This document shows positions 1 to 7,541 of a stretch of DNA of 39,460 bases, one piece after another. The notes below the pieces were generated by a model. It was not told the origin of the DNA, ran no database searches, and was given only the letters and a program-made list of their open reading frames with translations. Location: contig NZ_HE978588.1 in NCBI RefSeq assembly GCF_000312005.1, positions 3,161,940 through 3,201,399 of the forward strand. The letters are read 5' to 3'. The stretch is from Cellulomonas massiliensis JC225 (GTDB taxonomy: Bacteria; Actinomycetota; Actinomycetes; Actinomycetales; Cellulomonadaceae). Each line of letters starts with the position of its first letter. Within the stretch, counting starts at the first letter, position 1. Position numbers and translations under genes: made by a program.

Positions 1-1209
1 CGCGGTCGCCGCCGCGTGCGTCAGGTCGGTGACCAGCGCGGCGAGGGCCTCCTGGCGCGCGCTGCCTCCGCGCCCCGCGCGCACCCGGCCCGAGCGCCGC
101 ACGAGGCCGTCGAGCACGCCGCCCGGTGCGGTGAGCTCGACCCACCGGCCCCGGACCGCGCCGTCGACGGCCGCACCCTGCGCGATCGTGATGGAGCCGA
201 CCGCCTCGTCGGCCGCCGCGTCGACGCGGCGGCTCAGGCCGGCCGCGGCGTCCGACTGCTCCTGGACCGCCTCCGCCAGCTCGTCGACCCACGCGCGCAG
301 CGCCGTCAGCGACCCGCGCAGCGTCCGTCCGACGACGGTCCGCGCCCGGTCCGGGCCGGCGAGCATCACCAGCCAGCGGTGGATCGGCGCGACGACGTGC
401 GGCTCGAGCATCCCGACGTGGGGGCCGACGTCCGGGACGACGAACAGCGGCGACCCCTGCAGGCCGTGGTCCCGCAGCCGGCCGAGCAGGTCCCCGCGGA
501 CCGTCGGCAGCGACGCGGTCGGGACGCGGTTGAGGACCATCGCGATCGACGCCCCGCGCTGCACCGCCTGCTCGAGCACCTGCCACGGGAGGGCGTCGCC
601 GTACCGCGCCGCGGTCGTGACGAACAGCCACAGGTCCGCCGCCTCGAGGAGCCGGTGGGCCGACTCCCGGTTGGACTCCAGCACCGAGTCGAGGTCGGGG
701 GCGTCGAGCACGGCGATGCCGCGCGGCACGTGCTCGTCGGCGACGACCTGCACGGACTCGAGCACCGGGTGGTGCGAGAGCAGCTCGGTGTCGAGCGGGT
801 GGTGGACGAGCACGGGCTGGCGCGTCGTCGGGCGCAGCACGCCCGCGGTGCTCACCTCGCTGCCGACGAGGGAGTTGACGAGCGTCGACTTGCCGGCGCC
901 GGTCGACCCGGCGACGACCACGACCGCGGGTGCCGACAGCTCCGTCAGCCGCGGCACGAGGTGCTCGTCGAGCTGGTCGAGCAGCCGGTCGCGCGAGCCG
1001 CGCGCCGCTCCGGCGCCGGGCAGGTCGAGCGGGAAGCCGGTCGCCGCGACGTCGCGCCGCAGGTCCGTGACGGCGTCCAGGAGCGAGGTCGCCGCGAGCG
1101 GGCGCGCGAGCAGGTGACGCGGGTCGTCGTCCGGCAGCGCGGCGCCGCGCGACGCCCGCGCCGACGGCGACGCGCCGGTCGGCGGGCTCGTCTCGGGCGC
1201 GGCGGTCAC
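1..1209 (-). CDS. Dynamin-like/YfjP-type GTPase domain protein, C-terminus missing at window edge
   Basis: Reading leftward from a GTG at 1209, the frame stays open to the window edge (403 codons), so the 3' end is outside. A P-loop, GSTGAGKS, lies at about residues 101-108. It is followed by a region with a D-A-P-D switch-like motif and a V-L-N-R motif in the place of the usual NKxD base-recognition box, which suits the YfjP/dynamin-like group of bacterial GTPases. The following helical region is rich in Ala, Val and Glu, as expected for a membrane-remodelling or stalk-like part. The gene is often mislabelled as an ABC transporter because of the P-loop. The start is uncertain: a GGAGG lies only one base before the GTG, which is unusually close. 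Membrane remodelling is the family guess; the partner cannot be seen here. Confidence 0.72.
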   Translation of the reverse strand, partial: MTAAPETSPPTGASPSARASRGAALPDDDPRHLLARPLAATSLLDAVTDLRRDVAATGFPLDLPGAGAARGSRDRLLDQLDEHLVPRLTELSAPAVVVVAGSTGAGKSTLVNSLVGSEVSTAGVLRPTTRQPVLVHHPLDTELLSHHPVLESVQVVADEHVPRGIAVLDAPDLDSVLESNRESAHRLLEAADLWLFVTTAARYGDALPWQVLEQAVQRGASIAMVLNRVPTASLPTVRGDLLGRLRDHGLQGSPLFVVPDVGPHVGMLEPHVVAPIHRWLVMLAGPDRARTVVGRTLRGSLTALRAWVDELAEAVQEQSDAAAGLSRRVDAAADEAVGSITIAQGAAVDGAVRGRWVELTAPGGVLDGLVRRSGRVRAGRGGSARQEALAALVTDLTHAAATA

Positions 1210-1372
1210 GCCTCCATTGTCTCGGCTCGGCTGACCAGGACAAACACGGCGCGCGGGAAGGACCCCCGCCGGGTGCTCCCGGGGGCCGCGCAGGCACGGC
1301 GTCTACGATGCTGACGACGACGGCGCTCGCCGGCAGCGGCCCCGGCCGCAGCCGACGACGACCCGCCGTCGG

Positions 1373-1445
1373 GCCCCCGTAGCTCAACGGATAGAGCAAC
1401 GGCCTTCTAATCCGTCGGTTGCAGGTTCGAGTCCTGCCGGGGGCG
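1373..1445 (+). tRNA. tRNA-Arg (anticodon TCT)
   Basis: The acceptor stem GCCCCCG pairs with CGGGGGC at 1438-1444. The D arm is at 1382-1397, the anticodon TCT at 1406-1408, and the T arm GCAGG-TTCGAGT-CCTGC at 1421-1437. The last pair of the anticodon stem is mismatched (C against T). The discriminator is G at 1445, and CCA is not fully encoded. Confidence 0.95.
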
Positions 1446-1486
1446 CCGCCGAGCGGCCGACCCGCGCCCCCGCGCCCCGGCCGGCG

Positions 1487-1789
1487 TCAGGGCGGCGGCA
1501 GGGCCACGGACGGCGACGGCTCGGCCTGCGCCGGCGTCACGAGCGTGCTCCCGAGGCCGGCCGCCACGGTGAGCAGCGCCACGACGAACGCGGCCGCGAG
1601 CAGCCGCGACCCGCGCGCGACGGTCCCCAGCAGGAACGCCTGCAGGACGGCGAGCAGCGCCGCCAGCATCACGCCGGCCGCGGGTGCGAGCCAGGCGCAC
1701 CCGGCGGCCACGAGCGACGCACCGAGCATGAACCACTCGGCCGTGCGCTCCGGTCGGACGACGGAGCGTCCGGGTGTCGTCGTCGACAT
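1487..1789 (-). CDS. Small hypothetical membrane protein
   Basis: This 100-residue protein has about three hydrophobic segments (roughly residues 18-38, 38-58 and 62-82) and a short Pro/Ser-rich tail. The ATG at 1789 has a purine-rich GAGGGGG about six bases upstream, which decides the start. It is convergent with tRNA-Arg. I do not recognise a family; it is probably an integral inner-membrane protein of unknown function. Confidence 0.6.
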   Translation of the reverse strand: MSTTTPGRSVVRPERTAEWFMLGASLVAAGCAWLAPAAGVMLAALLAVLQAFLLGTVARGSRLLAAAFVVALLTVAAGLGSTLVTPAQAEPSPSVALPPP

Positions 1790-1911
1790 GTCGATCCCCC
1801 TCTCGACGCGGCGACGGTACCGCGACCGGGCGACCGGCGTCTGCCCCCTTTCCTCCGCACCGGCCGGGCCGTCCGGCGGGCGGTGCCTGCCCCCTGTGCC
1901 ACCATGACCGC

Positions 1912-2232
1912 GTGCGGACGGCTCAGCGGCCTGGCGGCCGGGCGGACCGGCGACGGCGGTCGCTGATGGGCCGGCACGCGTCGGGGCCGGCGCAGCCCGC
2001 CCGCCCGCCCCGCGACCGTGCGGCGAGCGCGGCGTCCGTCTGGCTGCAGCGGGTGGCCCTCGGCGCCGTGGCCGGCGCGGCGATCTGGCTCGTCCTGCGC
2101 TGGGCGGGCGTCGGCGACCGCACGGCGCTCGTGGGGGCCGCGGGCGCCGCCGTCGTGGTCGTCGTCTCGGCCGCGGTCGCCGCGACGCTGCCCTCGCCGC
2201 ACCGCGACGACGAGGACGACGAGGACGACTAG
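1912..2232 (+). CDS. Small hypothetical membrane protein with acidic tail
   Basis: The 106-residue frame holds two hydrophobic helices (the second an Ala/Val run) and ends in a tail of alternating Asp and Glu. The GTG at 1912 is chosen because CACCAT followed by gaccgc stands before it, the same spacing as the leaderless orn start at 3038. An ATG at 1966 would give an 88-residue product but has no clear ribosome binding site. It converges on the PAP2 phosphatase gene, 13 bases away. Function unknown. Confidence 0.5.
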   Translation: MRTAQRPGGRADRRRRSLMGRHASGPAQPARPPRDRAASAASVWLQRVALGAVAGAAIWLVLRWAGVGDRTALVGAAGAAVVVVVSAAVAATLPSPHRDDEDDEDD

Positions 2233-2245
2233 CGGCGCGAACGCG

Positions 2246-2965
2246 TCACGGCTGCACCGGGAGCCGCTCGGTCGGCGGCACGTCGCGGCGCCGCCACACG
2301 TGCCAGCGGTCCACCGCGCACACCACGCCCAGGACGGCCACGGCGAGCGCGATGGCGGCGAGCACGTCGGAGAGGAAGTGGTAGCCCAGGTAGAGGCGGG
2401 AGAGCGCGACGAGCCCCGTCCCGACGACCGTCGCCACCGCCCACGCCACGACGCGCCCCCGCGTCGGGTGACGGCTGGCGTCCAGGTAGCCCGCGACGAG
2501 GAGCAGGGTCGCCGTGCCGAGCGTGTGGCCCGACGGGAAGGACGCCGTCGTCTCGGCGCCCGGGATGAACATCGTCTCCGCGGGCGGGCGCTCGCGGCCG
2601 ACGAACCCCTTGACCGCCAGCCCGACGAGCGTGGAGGCGATCATCGCCAGCGCGAGGAGGGACGGCCGCCACCACTCCCGGCGCACGCGCACCCAGACGG
2701 CGCACCCGACGGCGACGGCGATCGGGAGGACGACCGGACCGGTGACGAACGTGATCGCCGCGAGCACGGCGGTCATGAGGTCCGTGCGGTGCGCGACCAT
2801 CCACGCGAGCACCTCCTGGTCGAGCGCCCACAGCTCGTCCCCGTCCAGGACGGCCTCGAGCAGGACCCCGAACACGACCAGGCCGACGACCATGAGGACG
2901 ATGCCGGGCGCGAGCACCCACACCACCGGCCGCTGCCGCAACCACGCACCCAGCCGCTCGATCAT
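2246..2965 (-). CDS. PAP2-family membrane phosphatase
   Basis: This 239-residue integral membrane protein carries the three phosphatase motifs in order: K119...R126-P127 (KGFVGRERP), P144-S-G-H147, and SR(189-190)...H196...D200 (SRLYLGYHFLSD). H147 and H196 are the expected catalytic histidines. About five or six membrane segments surround them. Family members remove phosphate from lipid phosphates such as phosphatidate, undecaprenyl pyrophosphate or phosphatidylglycerol phosphate at the outer face of the membrane; the substrate cannot be told from sequence. The ATG at 2965 has no obvious ribosome binding site but has a GATAGCGT box upstream, so it may be leaderless. It diverges from orn. Confidence 0.88.
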   Translation of the reverse strand: MIERLGAWLRQRPVVWVLAPGIVLMVVGLVVFGVLLEAVLDGDELWALDQEVLAWMVAHRTDLMTAVLAAITFVTGPVVLPIAVAVGCAVWVRVRREWWRPSLLALAMIASTLVGLAVKGFVGRERPPAETMFIPGAETTASFPSGHTLGTATLLLVAGYLDASRHPTRGRVVAWAVATVVGTGLVALSRLYLGYHFLSDVLAAIALAVAVLGVVCAVDRWHVWRRRDVPPTERLPVQP

Positions 2966-3025
2966 GCGACGCGACGCTATCCGCGCCCCGGCACCCCCGC
3001 CACGCGGACGCCCGGGCCGTGGCTC

Positions 3026-3031
3026 TAGGCT
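3026..3031 (+). promoter_or_regulatory. -10 box (TAGGCT) of leaderless orn transcript
   Basis: TAGGCT ends six bases before the GTG of orn, so transcription should start at or next to the start codon. There is no ribosome binding site. The same arrangement recurs at many genes in the window. Confidence 0.6.
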
Positions 3032-3037
3032 GACCGC

Positions 3038-3712
3038 GTGACCAGCACGCCAGCATCCTCGACGTCGTCCCAGCCGAACGGCCACGAGAGCGCCGACCGC
3101 ATCGTGTGGATCGACTGCGAGATGACCGGCCTCGACCTGGGTGCCGACGCGCTCGTCGAGGTCGCCGCCGTGGTCACCGACTCCGAGCTGCGCGTGCTCG
3201 GCACGGGCGTCGACGTGCTCATCGCCCCCCCGCCCGCAGCCCTGGAGCAGATGGGCGACTACGTGCGCGCGATGCACACGACGTCGGGCCTGCTCGACGA
3301 CCTCGCAGGCGGGACGACGCTCGAGGAGGCCCAGCGCCTCGTGCTGGAGTACGTCCGCACCTGGGTCCCGGAGCCGCGCAAGGCGCCGCTCGCGGGCAAC
3401 AGCGTCGGCACGGACAAGGCGTTCCTCGAGCGGGACATGGCCGAGCTCGTCGACCACCTGCACTACCGGGTGATCGACGTCTCCTCGATCAAGGAGCTGG
3501 CCCGCCGCTGGTACCCGCGCGTGTACTTCGCCTCGCCGGAGAAGAACGGCGGCCACCGGGCGCTCGCGGACATCCTCGAGAGCATCGACGAGCTGCGCTA
3601 CTACCGCGCGGCGCTGCTGCCGGCCCAGCCCGGTCCCGACTCGGCGACGGCCAAGCGCATCGCCGCGGACGTCGTCTCCACCTCGGTGAAGACCGGCGTG
3701 CTGCCGGCCTGA
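3038..3712 (+). CDS. orn: Oligoribonuclease
   Basis: This DEDDh 3'-5' exonuclease degrades 2-5 nt RNA fragments and pGpG in the cytoplasm. The 224-residue product has the Exo I motif W-I-D-C-E-M-T-G-L-D (D26 and E28), the central N-S-V-G-T-D-K-A-F-L-E-R-D block and the closing H-R-A-L-A-D-I block with the catalytic His and Asp. It has about 20 extra, low-complexity N-terminal residues compared with the E. coli enzyme. The GTG at 3038 follows a -10 box by six bases, so translation is probably leaderless. orn next to tRNA-His is also the arrangement in mycobacteria, which supports the identification. Confidence 0.97.
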   Translation: MTSTPASSTSSQPNGHESADRIVWIDCEMTGLDLGADALVEVAAVVTDSELRVLGTGVDVLIAPPPAALEQMGDYVRAMHTTSGLLDDLAGGTTLEEAQRLVLEYVRTWVPEPRKAPLAGNSVGTDKAFLERDMAELVDHLHYRVIDVSSIKELARRWYPRVYFASPEKNGGHRALADILESIDELRYYRAALLPAQPGPDSATAKRIAADVVSTSVKTGVLPA

Positions 3713-3739
3713 CGCCGCCGGCGCACCCGCACGAACGCC

Positions 3740-3771
3740 GAGAGGGCGCCGAGTGATCTCGGCGCCCTCTC
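3740..3771. terminator. Bidirectional terminator between orn and tRNA-His
   Basis: A perfect 14-bp inverted repeat, GAGAGGGCGCCGAG and its complement, with a 4-base loop (TGAT), lies between the convergent ends of orn and tRNA-His. It has no T-run, as is common in high-GC actinobacteria. Confidence 0.85.
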
Positions 3772-3777
3772 GCATGG

Positions 3778-3851
3778 GGTGGCTAACGGGACTTGAACCC
3801 GCGACCCCCTGGACCACAACCAGGTGCTCTACCGACTGAGCTATAGCCACC
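3778..3851 (-). tRNA. tRNA-His (anticodon GTG)
   Basis: Read on the minus strand: the acceptor GTGGCTA pairs with TAGCCAC, the anticodon GTG sits in the loop TTGTGGT, and the T arm is GCGGG-TTCAAGT-CCCGT. The extra 5' G (position -1, at 3851) that marks tRNA-His is encoded opposite C73. CCA is also encoded, at 3777-3775, just beyond the interval given. Confidence 0.95.
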
Positions 3852-3940
3852 ACGGACTCCCGGGCTGCGCCCGAGGCCGAGCAGGAGTGTACCGGTTCCG
3901 GACGCGCTGCCTCGCATCGTCCCGGACGCCGGTCCGCGGA

Positions 3941-4867
3941 CTAGAGGCGCGCGGCCAGCGCGTCGGCGAACCGCTCGACCGAGCCCGGGCCGTGCTGGAA
4001 GAACAACGACGGCTCGGCCAGCTCCAGCTCCAGCAGCACCGGGGCGTCCTCGTCGTCCCGGATGAGGTCGACGCGGGCGTACAGCAACGGCCCGTCCAGG
4101 TGCGGGAACACCTGCTTGAGGGCCGCCACGACGCGCTCGGCGAGCTCGCGCTCCTCCGGCGCGGCGTCCCGCGGCGACATGACCTCCTCGCGGTAGAGGA
4201 CGCCGTCCGACTCCCCCGCGCGGTACGGGCCCTCGAGCAGGGGACCCTTGCGCACGGCGTGACTGAACTCACCGTCGATGAAGACGAGCGCCGTCTCCCC
4301 CTGGGTGTCCACGCGCCGCAGGTACCGCTGGATCATCACGCGCCGCCCGACCCCGAGCAGGTTCTTCGCGTGCATGATCGCGAGCGACCGCGACGGCGTC
4401 TCGTCGGCCTTGTAGCGGCCGGTGTCGCGCGAGCCGGCACTCACGGTCGGCTTGATGACGAAGTCGCCGAACGCCGGGAAGCGCGTGTGGATGGCGCGGG
4501 CGTTGAAGTTGCGCTCGGGGTCCAGCCAGATGGTGGGGACGATCGGGATGCCGAGCTCGTCGAGGTCGCGCAGGTACGTCTTGTCGATGTTCCAGGCAAT
4601 GACCTCGGCGGGGTTGAGCAGCGTGCTCGTCCGCTCCACGCGGCGCGTCCAGTCCGTGAACTGGGCCGGCCGCTCGGTGTAGTCCCACGTGGAGCGGATG
4701 ACCACGTGGGGGTACGCGCCCCAGTCGACCGTCGGGTCGTCCCACACCGCCACGTCGTGCGCGACGCCGCGCTCGCGCAGCGCGTCGCGCAGCACCTGCT
4801 CGTCGGGGTCGAGGTCGGGCAGCGCTGCGCAGGTCGCGAGAGCGAGCCTCGCCGTCGTCTCGGTCAC
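3941..4867 (-). CDS. ATP-grasp domain protein (RimK/DcsG-like), function unknown
   Basis: The 308-residue protein has the usual opening of this ATP-grasp family (LPDLDPDEQ, then the STWDYTER block), an N-I-D-K-T-Y-L segment, and an ATP-grasp fold with V-I-K-P-T-V-S-A-G-S and, near the end, the metal-binding stretch YARVDLIRDD...LLELELAEPSLFF (E-x-E-x-x-E-P). ATP-grasp ligases join a carboxylate to an amine; relatives include the D-cycloserine ligase DcsG, but most members are uncharacterised. Its GTG overlaps the stop of the osmoprotectant ATPase gene by four bases (GTGA), so the two are probably translationally coupled. A TACGCT box six bases before the GTG could also give an internal leaderless transcript. 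A link with osmolyte metabolism is inference from position only. Confidence 0.85.
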   Translation of the reverse strand: MTETTARLALATCAALPDLDPDEQVLRDALRERGVAHDVAVWDDPTVDWGAYPHVVIRSTWDYTERPAQFTDWTRRVERTSTLLNPAEVIAWNIDKTYLRDLDELGIPIVPTIWLDPERNFNARAIHTRFPAFGDFVIKPTVSAGSRDTGRYKADETPSRSLAIMHAKNLLGVGRRVMIQRYLRRVDTQGETALVFIDGEFSHAVRKGPLLEGPYRAGESDGVLYREEVMSPRDAAPEERELAERVVAALKQVFPHLDGPLLYARVDLIRDDEDAPVLLELELAEPSLFFQHGPGSVERFADALAARL

Positions 4868-5913
4868 CGGCTCAGCGTACCGACGGGCCGGTCGTGCTCC
4901 GGCGGCCCCGCCGTCGTCGCCCCGCCGCCGGCGTCGTCGTCCGCCGCCAGGCGGGCGAGCGCGCGGACGACCGCGTCCGGCCCGAGCCGGCCGACGACCG
5001 CCTCGCCGTCGGTGACGAGCACCGGGCCGTCCGCCGCGAGCAGCGCGTCGAGCGCCTCGCCGAGCTCCGTGCCCAGCGCGACGCGCGGGGCGCCGTCCGC
5101 GGGCGTGGGCGCGTCGTCGGGCCCGAGGTCGGCGCGCTCGAGGGTGCCCAGCGACAGCAGCCGCGCGACGCGGCCGCGGCCGACGAGGTCCGCCACCGCC
5201 GGCGTCGCGGGACGTGCGACGACGTCGAGCGGCGCCGCGAGCTGCTCGACGTGCGCGCCGGGGCTGAGGACGGCCACGCGGTCCGCCATGCGGACCGCCT
5301 CGTCGATGTCGTGCGTGACGAGCATCACGGTCGTGCCCAGCTCGCGCTGGATCCGCGCGAACTGCTGCTGCAGGCGCCGGCGGCCCACCGGGTCGACCGC
5401 ACCGAACGGCTCGTCCATCAGCAGCACGGGCGGGTCCGTCGCCAGCGCCCGGGCGACGCCGACGCGCTGCCGCTCCCCGCCCGAGAGCTCGTGCGGGTAG
5501 CGCCTCGCGTACCGGGCGGGGTCCAGCCCGACGAGGTCGAGCAGCTCGTCGACCCGGGCCGACGTGCGGCGACGGTCCCAGCCGAGGAGGCGGGGCACGG
5601 TCGCCACGTTCTGCGCCACCGTGCGGTGCGGGAAGAGCCCGACGTTCTGGATGACGTAGCCGATCCGGCGTCGCAGCCCCACCGGGTCGACGCGCGTGAC
5701 GTCCTCGCCCTCGAGCAGGATCCGGCCCGAGCTCGGCTCGACGAGCCGGTTCGCCATCCGCAGGGTCGTGGACTTCCCGCAGCCGGACGGCCCGACGAGC
5801 ACGAGCACCTCGTGCGCGCGCACGTCGAGGGTGAGGTCGTCGACCGCCGCATCCTGCTCGCGCGACGCGTACACCTTGCTGACGTGCTCGAACCGGATGG
5901 TCACGTCGTCCAT
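4864..5913 (-). CDS. Osmoprotectant (glycine betaine/choline) ABC transporter ATP-binding protein
   Basis: This 349-residue ATPase energises import of compatible solutes by the permeases encoded divergently at 5988-7479. It shows Walker A GPSGCGKST (about residues 38-46), a Q-loop (VIQNVGLFPH), the signature LSGGERQRVGVARAL, Walker B LLMDEPFGAVDP and the switch His in VTHDIDEA. This is the OpuCA/ProV pattern. The C-terminal 110 residues are CBS-like but degenerate; only one region (DGPVLVTDGEAVVGRLGPD) looks like part of a CBS motif, the region used for osmotic sensing in OpuA/ProV. The ATG at 5913 follows TACGGT by six bases (leaderless). The end overlaps the next gene by GTGA. Confidence 0.92.
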   Translation of the reverse strand: MDDVTIRFEHVSKVYASREQDAAVDDLTLDVRAHEVLVLVGPSGCGKSTTLRMANRLVEPSSGRILLEGEDVTRVDPVGLRRRIGYVIQNVGLFPHRTVAQNVATVPRLLGWDRRRTSARVDELLDLVGLDPARYARRYPHELSGGERQRVGVARALATDPPVLLMDEPFGAVDPVGRRRLQQQFARIQRELGTTVMLVTHDIDEAVRMADRVAVLSPGAHVEQLAAPLDVVARPATPAVADLVGRGRVARLLSLGTLERADLGPDDAPTPADGAPRVALGTELGEALDALLAADGPVLVTDGEAVVGRLGPDAVVRALARLAADDDAGGGATTAGPPEHDRPVGTLSR

Positions 5914-5919
5914 CGGGCG

Positions 5920-5925
5920 ACCGTA
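5920..5925 (-). promoter_or_regulatory. -10 box of the leaderless ATPase transcript
   Basis: TACGGT on the minus strand lies six bases before the ATG at 5913. Its -35 region would fall inside the inverted repeat at 5937-5964. Confidence 0.5.
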
Positions 5926-5936
5926 ACCCGTGCGTG

Positions 5937-5964
5937 CGACATGGGCACAGACCCGCCCATGTCG
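5937..5964. promoter_or_regulatory. Operator candidate: perfect 10-bp inverted repeat between divergent osmoprotectant genes
   Basis: CGACATGGGC, an 8-base spacer, then GCCCATGTCG: the arms match perfectly. The repeat lies where the -35 regions of both divergent promoters should be (-10 boxes at 5920-5925 and 5976-5981), so one bound dimer could control both transcripts. No regulator gene for it lies in the window. A transcript hairpin is unlikely, because both putative transcripts start outside the repeat. Confidence 0.6.
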
Positions 5965-5975
5965 GACGAGGCGTA

Positions 5976-5981
5976 TACGTT
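5976..5981 (+). promoter_or_regulatory. -10 box of the leaderless permease operon
   Basis: TACGTT (within GCGTATACGTT) ends six bases before the ATG at 5988. No ribosome binding site precedes that ATG. Confidence 0.5.
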
Positions 5982-5987
5982 CGCCGC

Positions 5988-6680
5988 ATGCACCGGGCCG
6001 CCGACCCCCCGCCCAACCCGTGGTTCTCGTGGACGTACCTCGAGCGCAACGGCGAGGACGTCGCGCGCGCGCTCGAGCAGCACGTCAGCCTGACGCTGCA
6101 GGCGATCGCGATCGCGATCGTCGTCGCCGTGCCGCTCGGCGCCCTCGCGCACCTGCGCCCCCGGCTCGCCGGTCCGGTCCTCGGGACGACGGGCGTGCTC
6201 TACACGATCCCCTCGCTCGCGCTGTTCGCCGTGCTCGCGCCGTACACCGGCATCGGCCGCGTCACCGTGCTCATCGGGCTGGTGCTCTACGCGCTGCTCG
6301 TCCTCGTCCGCGGCGTGCTGGTGGGCCTGCGCGGCGTCGACCCCGCGGTGCGGGACGCGGCCCGCGGCATGGGCTACGGGCGCGCACGGATGCTCTGGAC
6401 CGTCGAGCTGCCGCAGGCCCTGCCCACCGTCGTCTCGGCCGTGCGCCTCGCGACCGTGACGACGGTCGCCCTCGTGACGGTCGGCGTCGTCGTGGGCTTC
6501 GGCGGGCTCGGGCAGCTGATGTTCCGCGGGTTCCGGAGCAACTACCACGCCGAGATCATGACGGCGACGGTCCTGTGCCTCGTCCTCGCGCTCGTGCTCG
6601 ACCTCCTGGTCGCCCTCGCCGGCCGGGTGCTGACGCCGTGGTCACGGGACGCCCGGGTCCTGTCGGGGGCCGCCGCGTGA
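5988..6680 (+). CDS. Osmoprotectant ABC transporter permease (OpuCB/ProW type), first
   Basis: The 230-residue inner-membrane permease has about five hydrophobic helices. The central block V-R-D-A-A-R-G-M-G-Y-G followed by L-W-T-V-E-L-P-Q-A-L-P is the EAA loop that contacts the ATPase. The N-terminal stretch (PNPWFSWTYLERN) and the length fit the OpuCB/OpuCD group. The ATG at 5988 is preferred because a TACGTT box lies six bases before it; a start further upstream would run through the operator repeat. It is the first gene of an operon with the second permease (43 bases on) and the binding protein. Confidence 0.92.
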   Translation: MHRAADPPPNPWFSWTYLERNGEDVARALEQHVSLTLQAIAIAIVVAVPLGALAHLRPRLAGPVLGTTGVLYTIPSLALFAVLAPYTGIGRVTVLIGLVLYALLVLVRGVLVGLRGVDPAVRDAARGMGYGRARMLWTVELPQALPTVVSAVRLATVTTVALVTVGVVVGFGGLGQLMFRGFRSNYHAEIMTATVLCLVLALVLDLLVALAGRVLTPWSRDARVLSGAAA

Positions 6681-6723
6681 GCGCGCCGGACGCACGGGCC
6701 GCGGGTCCGGCGGGAGGTGCGGC

Positions 6724-7479
6724 GTGGACGTCCTGAACGAGGCGCTGCTGTGGCTCAACGACCCCCTCAACTGGACGGGCCCGAACGGTGTCGTCGCCCT
6801 CGCGGGGGCTCACCTGCGGGTCTCGTTCCTCGCGGTGCTGCTGGCGGCGGTCGTGGCGCTGCCCCTCGGTGTCTGGCTCGGCCACCGCGGGCGGGGCGCC
6901 GTGCTCGGCGTGCTCGTCGCCAACACGACCCGGGCCCTGCCCACCCTCGCCCTGCTGACGCTGCTCGCCGCGAGCGGGCTCTTCGGCAACACCGCCACGG
7001 TCCTCGCGTGCGCCGTCTTCGCCGTCCCGCCGCTGCTGAGCGGCGCGGTGACGGGCCTCGCCGAGGTCGACGCCGACGTGCGGGACGCGGCCCGGGGCGT
7101 CGGCATGTCGCCCACGCGGCGCCTCTGGGTGGTCGAGCTGCCGCTGGCCGTCCCGCAGATCGCCGCCGGCCTGCGCACCGGCGCCGTGCAGGTGCTCGCG
7201 ACCGTGCCGCTGGCCGCGCTCGTCGGCGGCACGTCGCTCGGGTCGATCGTCGTGACCGGCTTCGGCCTGCAGCGCTACGGCCAGGTCGTGGCCGGCGGCC
7301 TCCTCGTCGCGGCGCTGTGCCTGGCCGTCGAGGGCCTGCTCGCGCTCGCCCAGCGCGCGGTGACCCCCGCCGGCCTGCGGGCGCTCGCCCGCTCCGAGCG
7401 CCCCGGCGCCCGCGCGCGCCGCTCGCCCGTTCCGGTTGACGCTGCCGCGGCGGCCGGTTCGAATGGTCCCCGGCCGTGA
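6724..7479 (+). CDS. Osmoprotectant ABC transporter permease, second
   Basis: The 251-residue second permease has the same architecture as the first: about five or six membrane helices and an EAA loop (V-R-D-A-A-R-G-V-G-M-S, then L-W-V-V-E-L-P-L-A-V-P). The two permeases probably form a heterodimer. The GTG at 6724 has GGGAGG about seven bases upstream. The last 30 residues are a low-complexity Arg/Ala/Pro cytoplasmic tail. The stop lies 62 bases before the start of the binding protein. Confidence 0.92.
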   Translation: MDVLNEALLWLNDPLNWTGPNGVVALAGAHLRVSFLAVLLAAVVALPLGVWLGHRGRGAVLGVLVANTTRALPTLALLTLLAASGLFGNTATVLACAVFAVPPLLSGAVTGLAEVDADVRDAARGVGMSPTRRLWVVELPLAVPQIAAGLRTGAVQVLATVPLAALVGGTSLGSIVVTGFGLQRYGQVVAGGLLVAALCLAVEGLLALAQRAVTPAGLRALARSERPGARARRSPVPVDAAAAAGSNGPRP

Positions 7480-7541
7480 GCACGTCCGAGGTCCGCACGT
7501 CCGTCCCGACCCGGCACCGGCCCCGACGCGAGGAGCACCCC

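Noticed and set aside
1407-1736. Minus-strand frame ending in DSNLQPTD
   Set aside because: This ending is the well-known antisense translation of a tRNA gene (tRNA-Arg), a common false protein.
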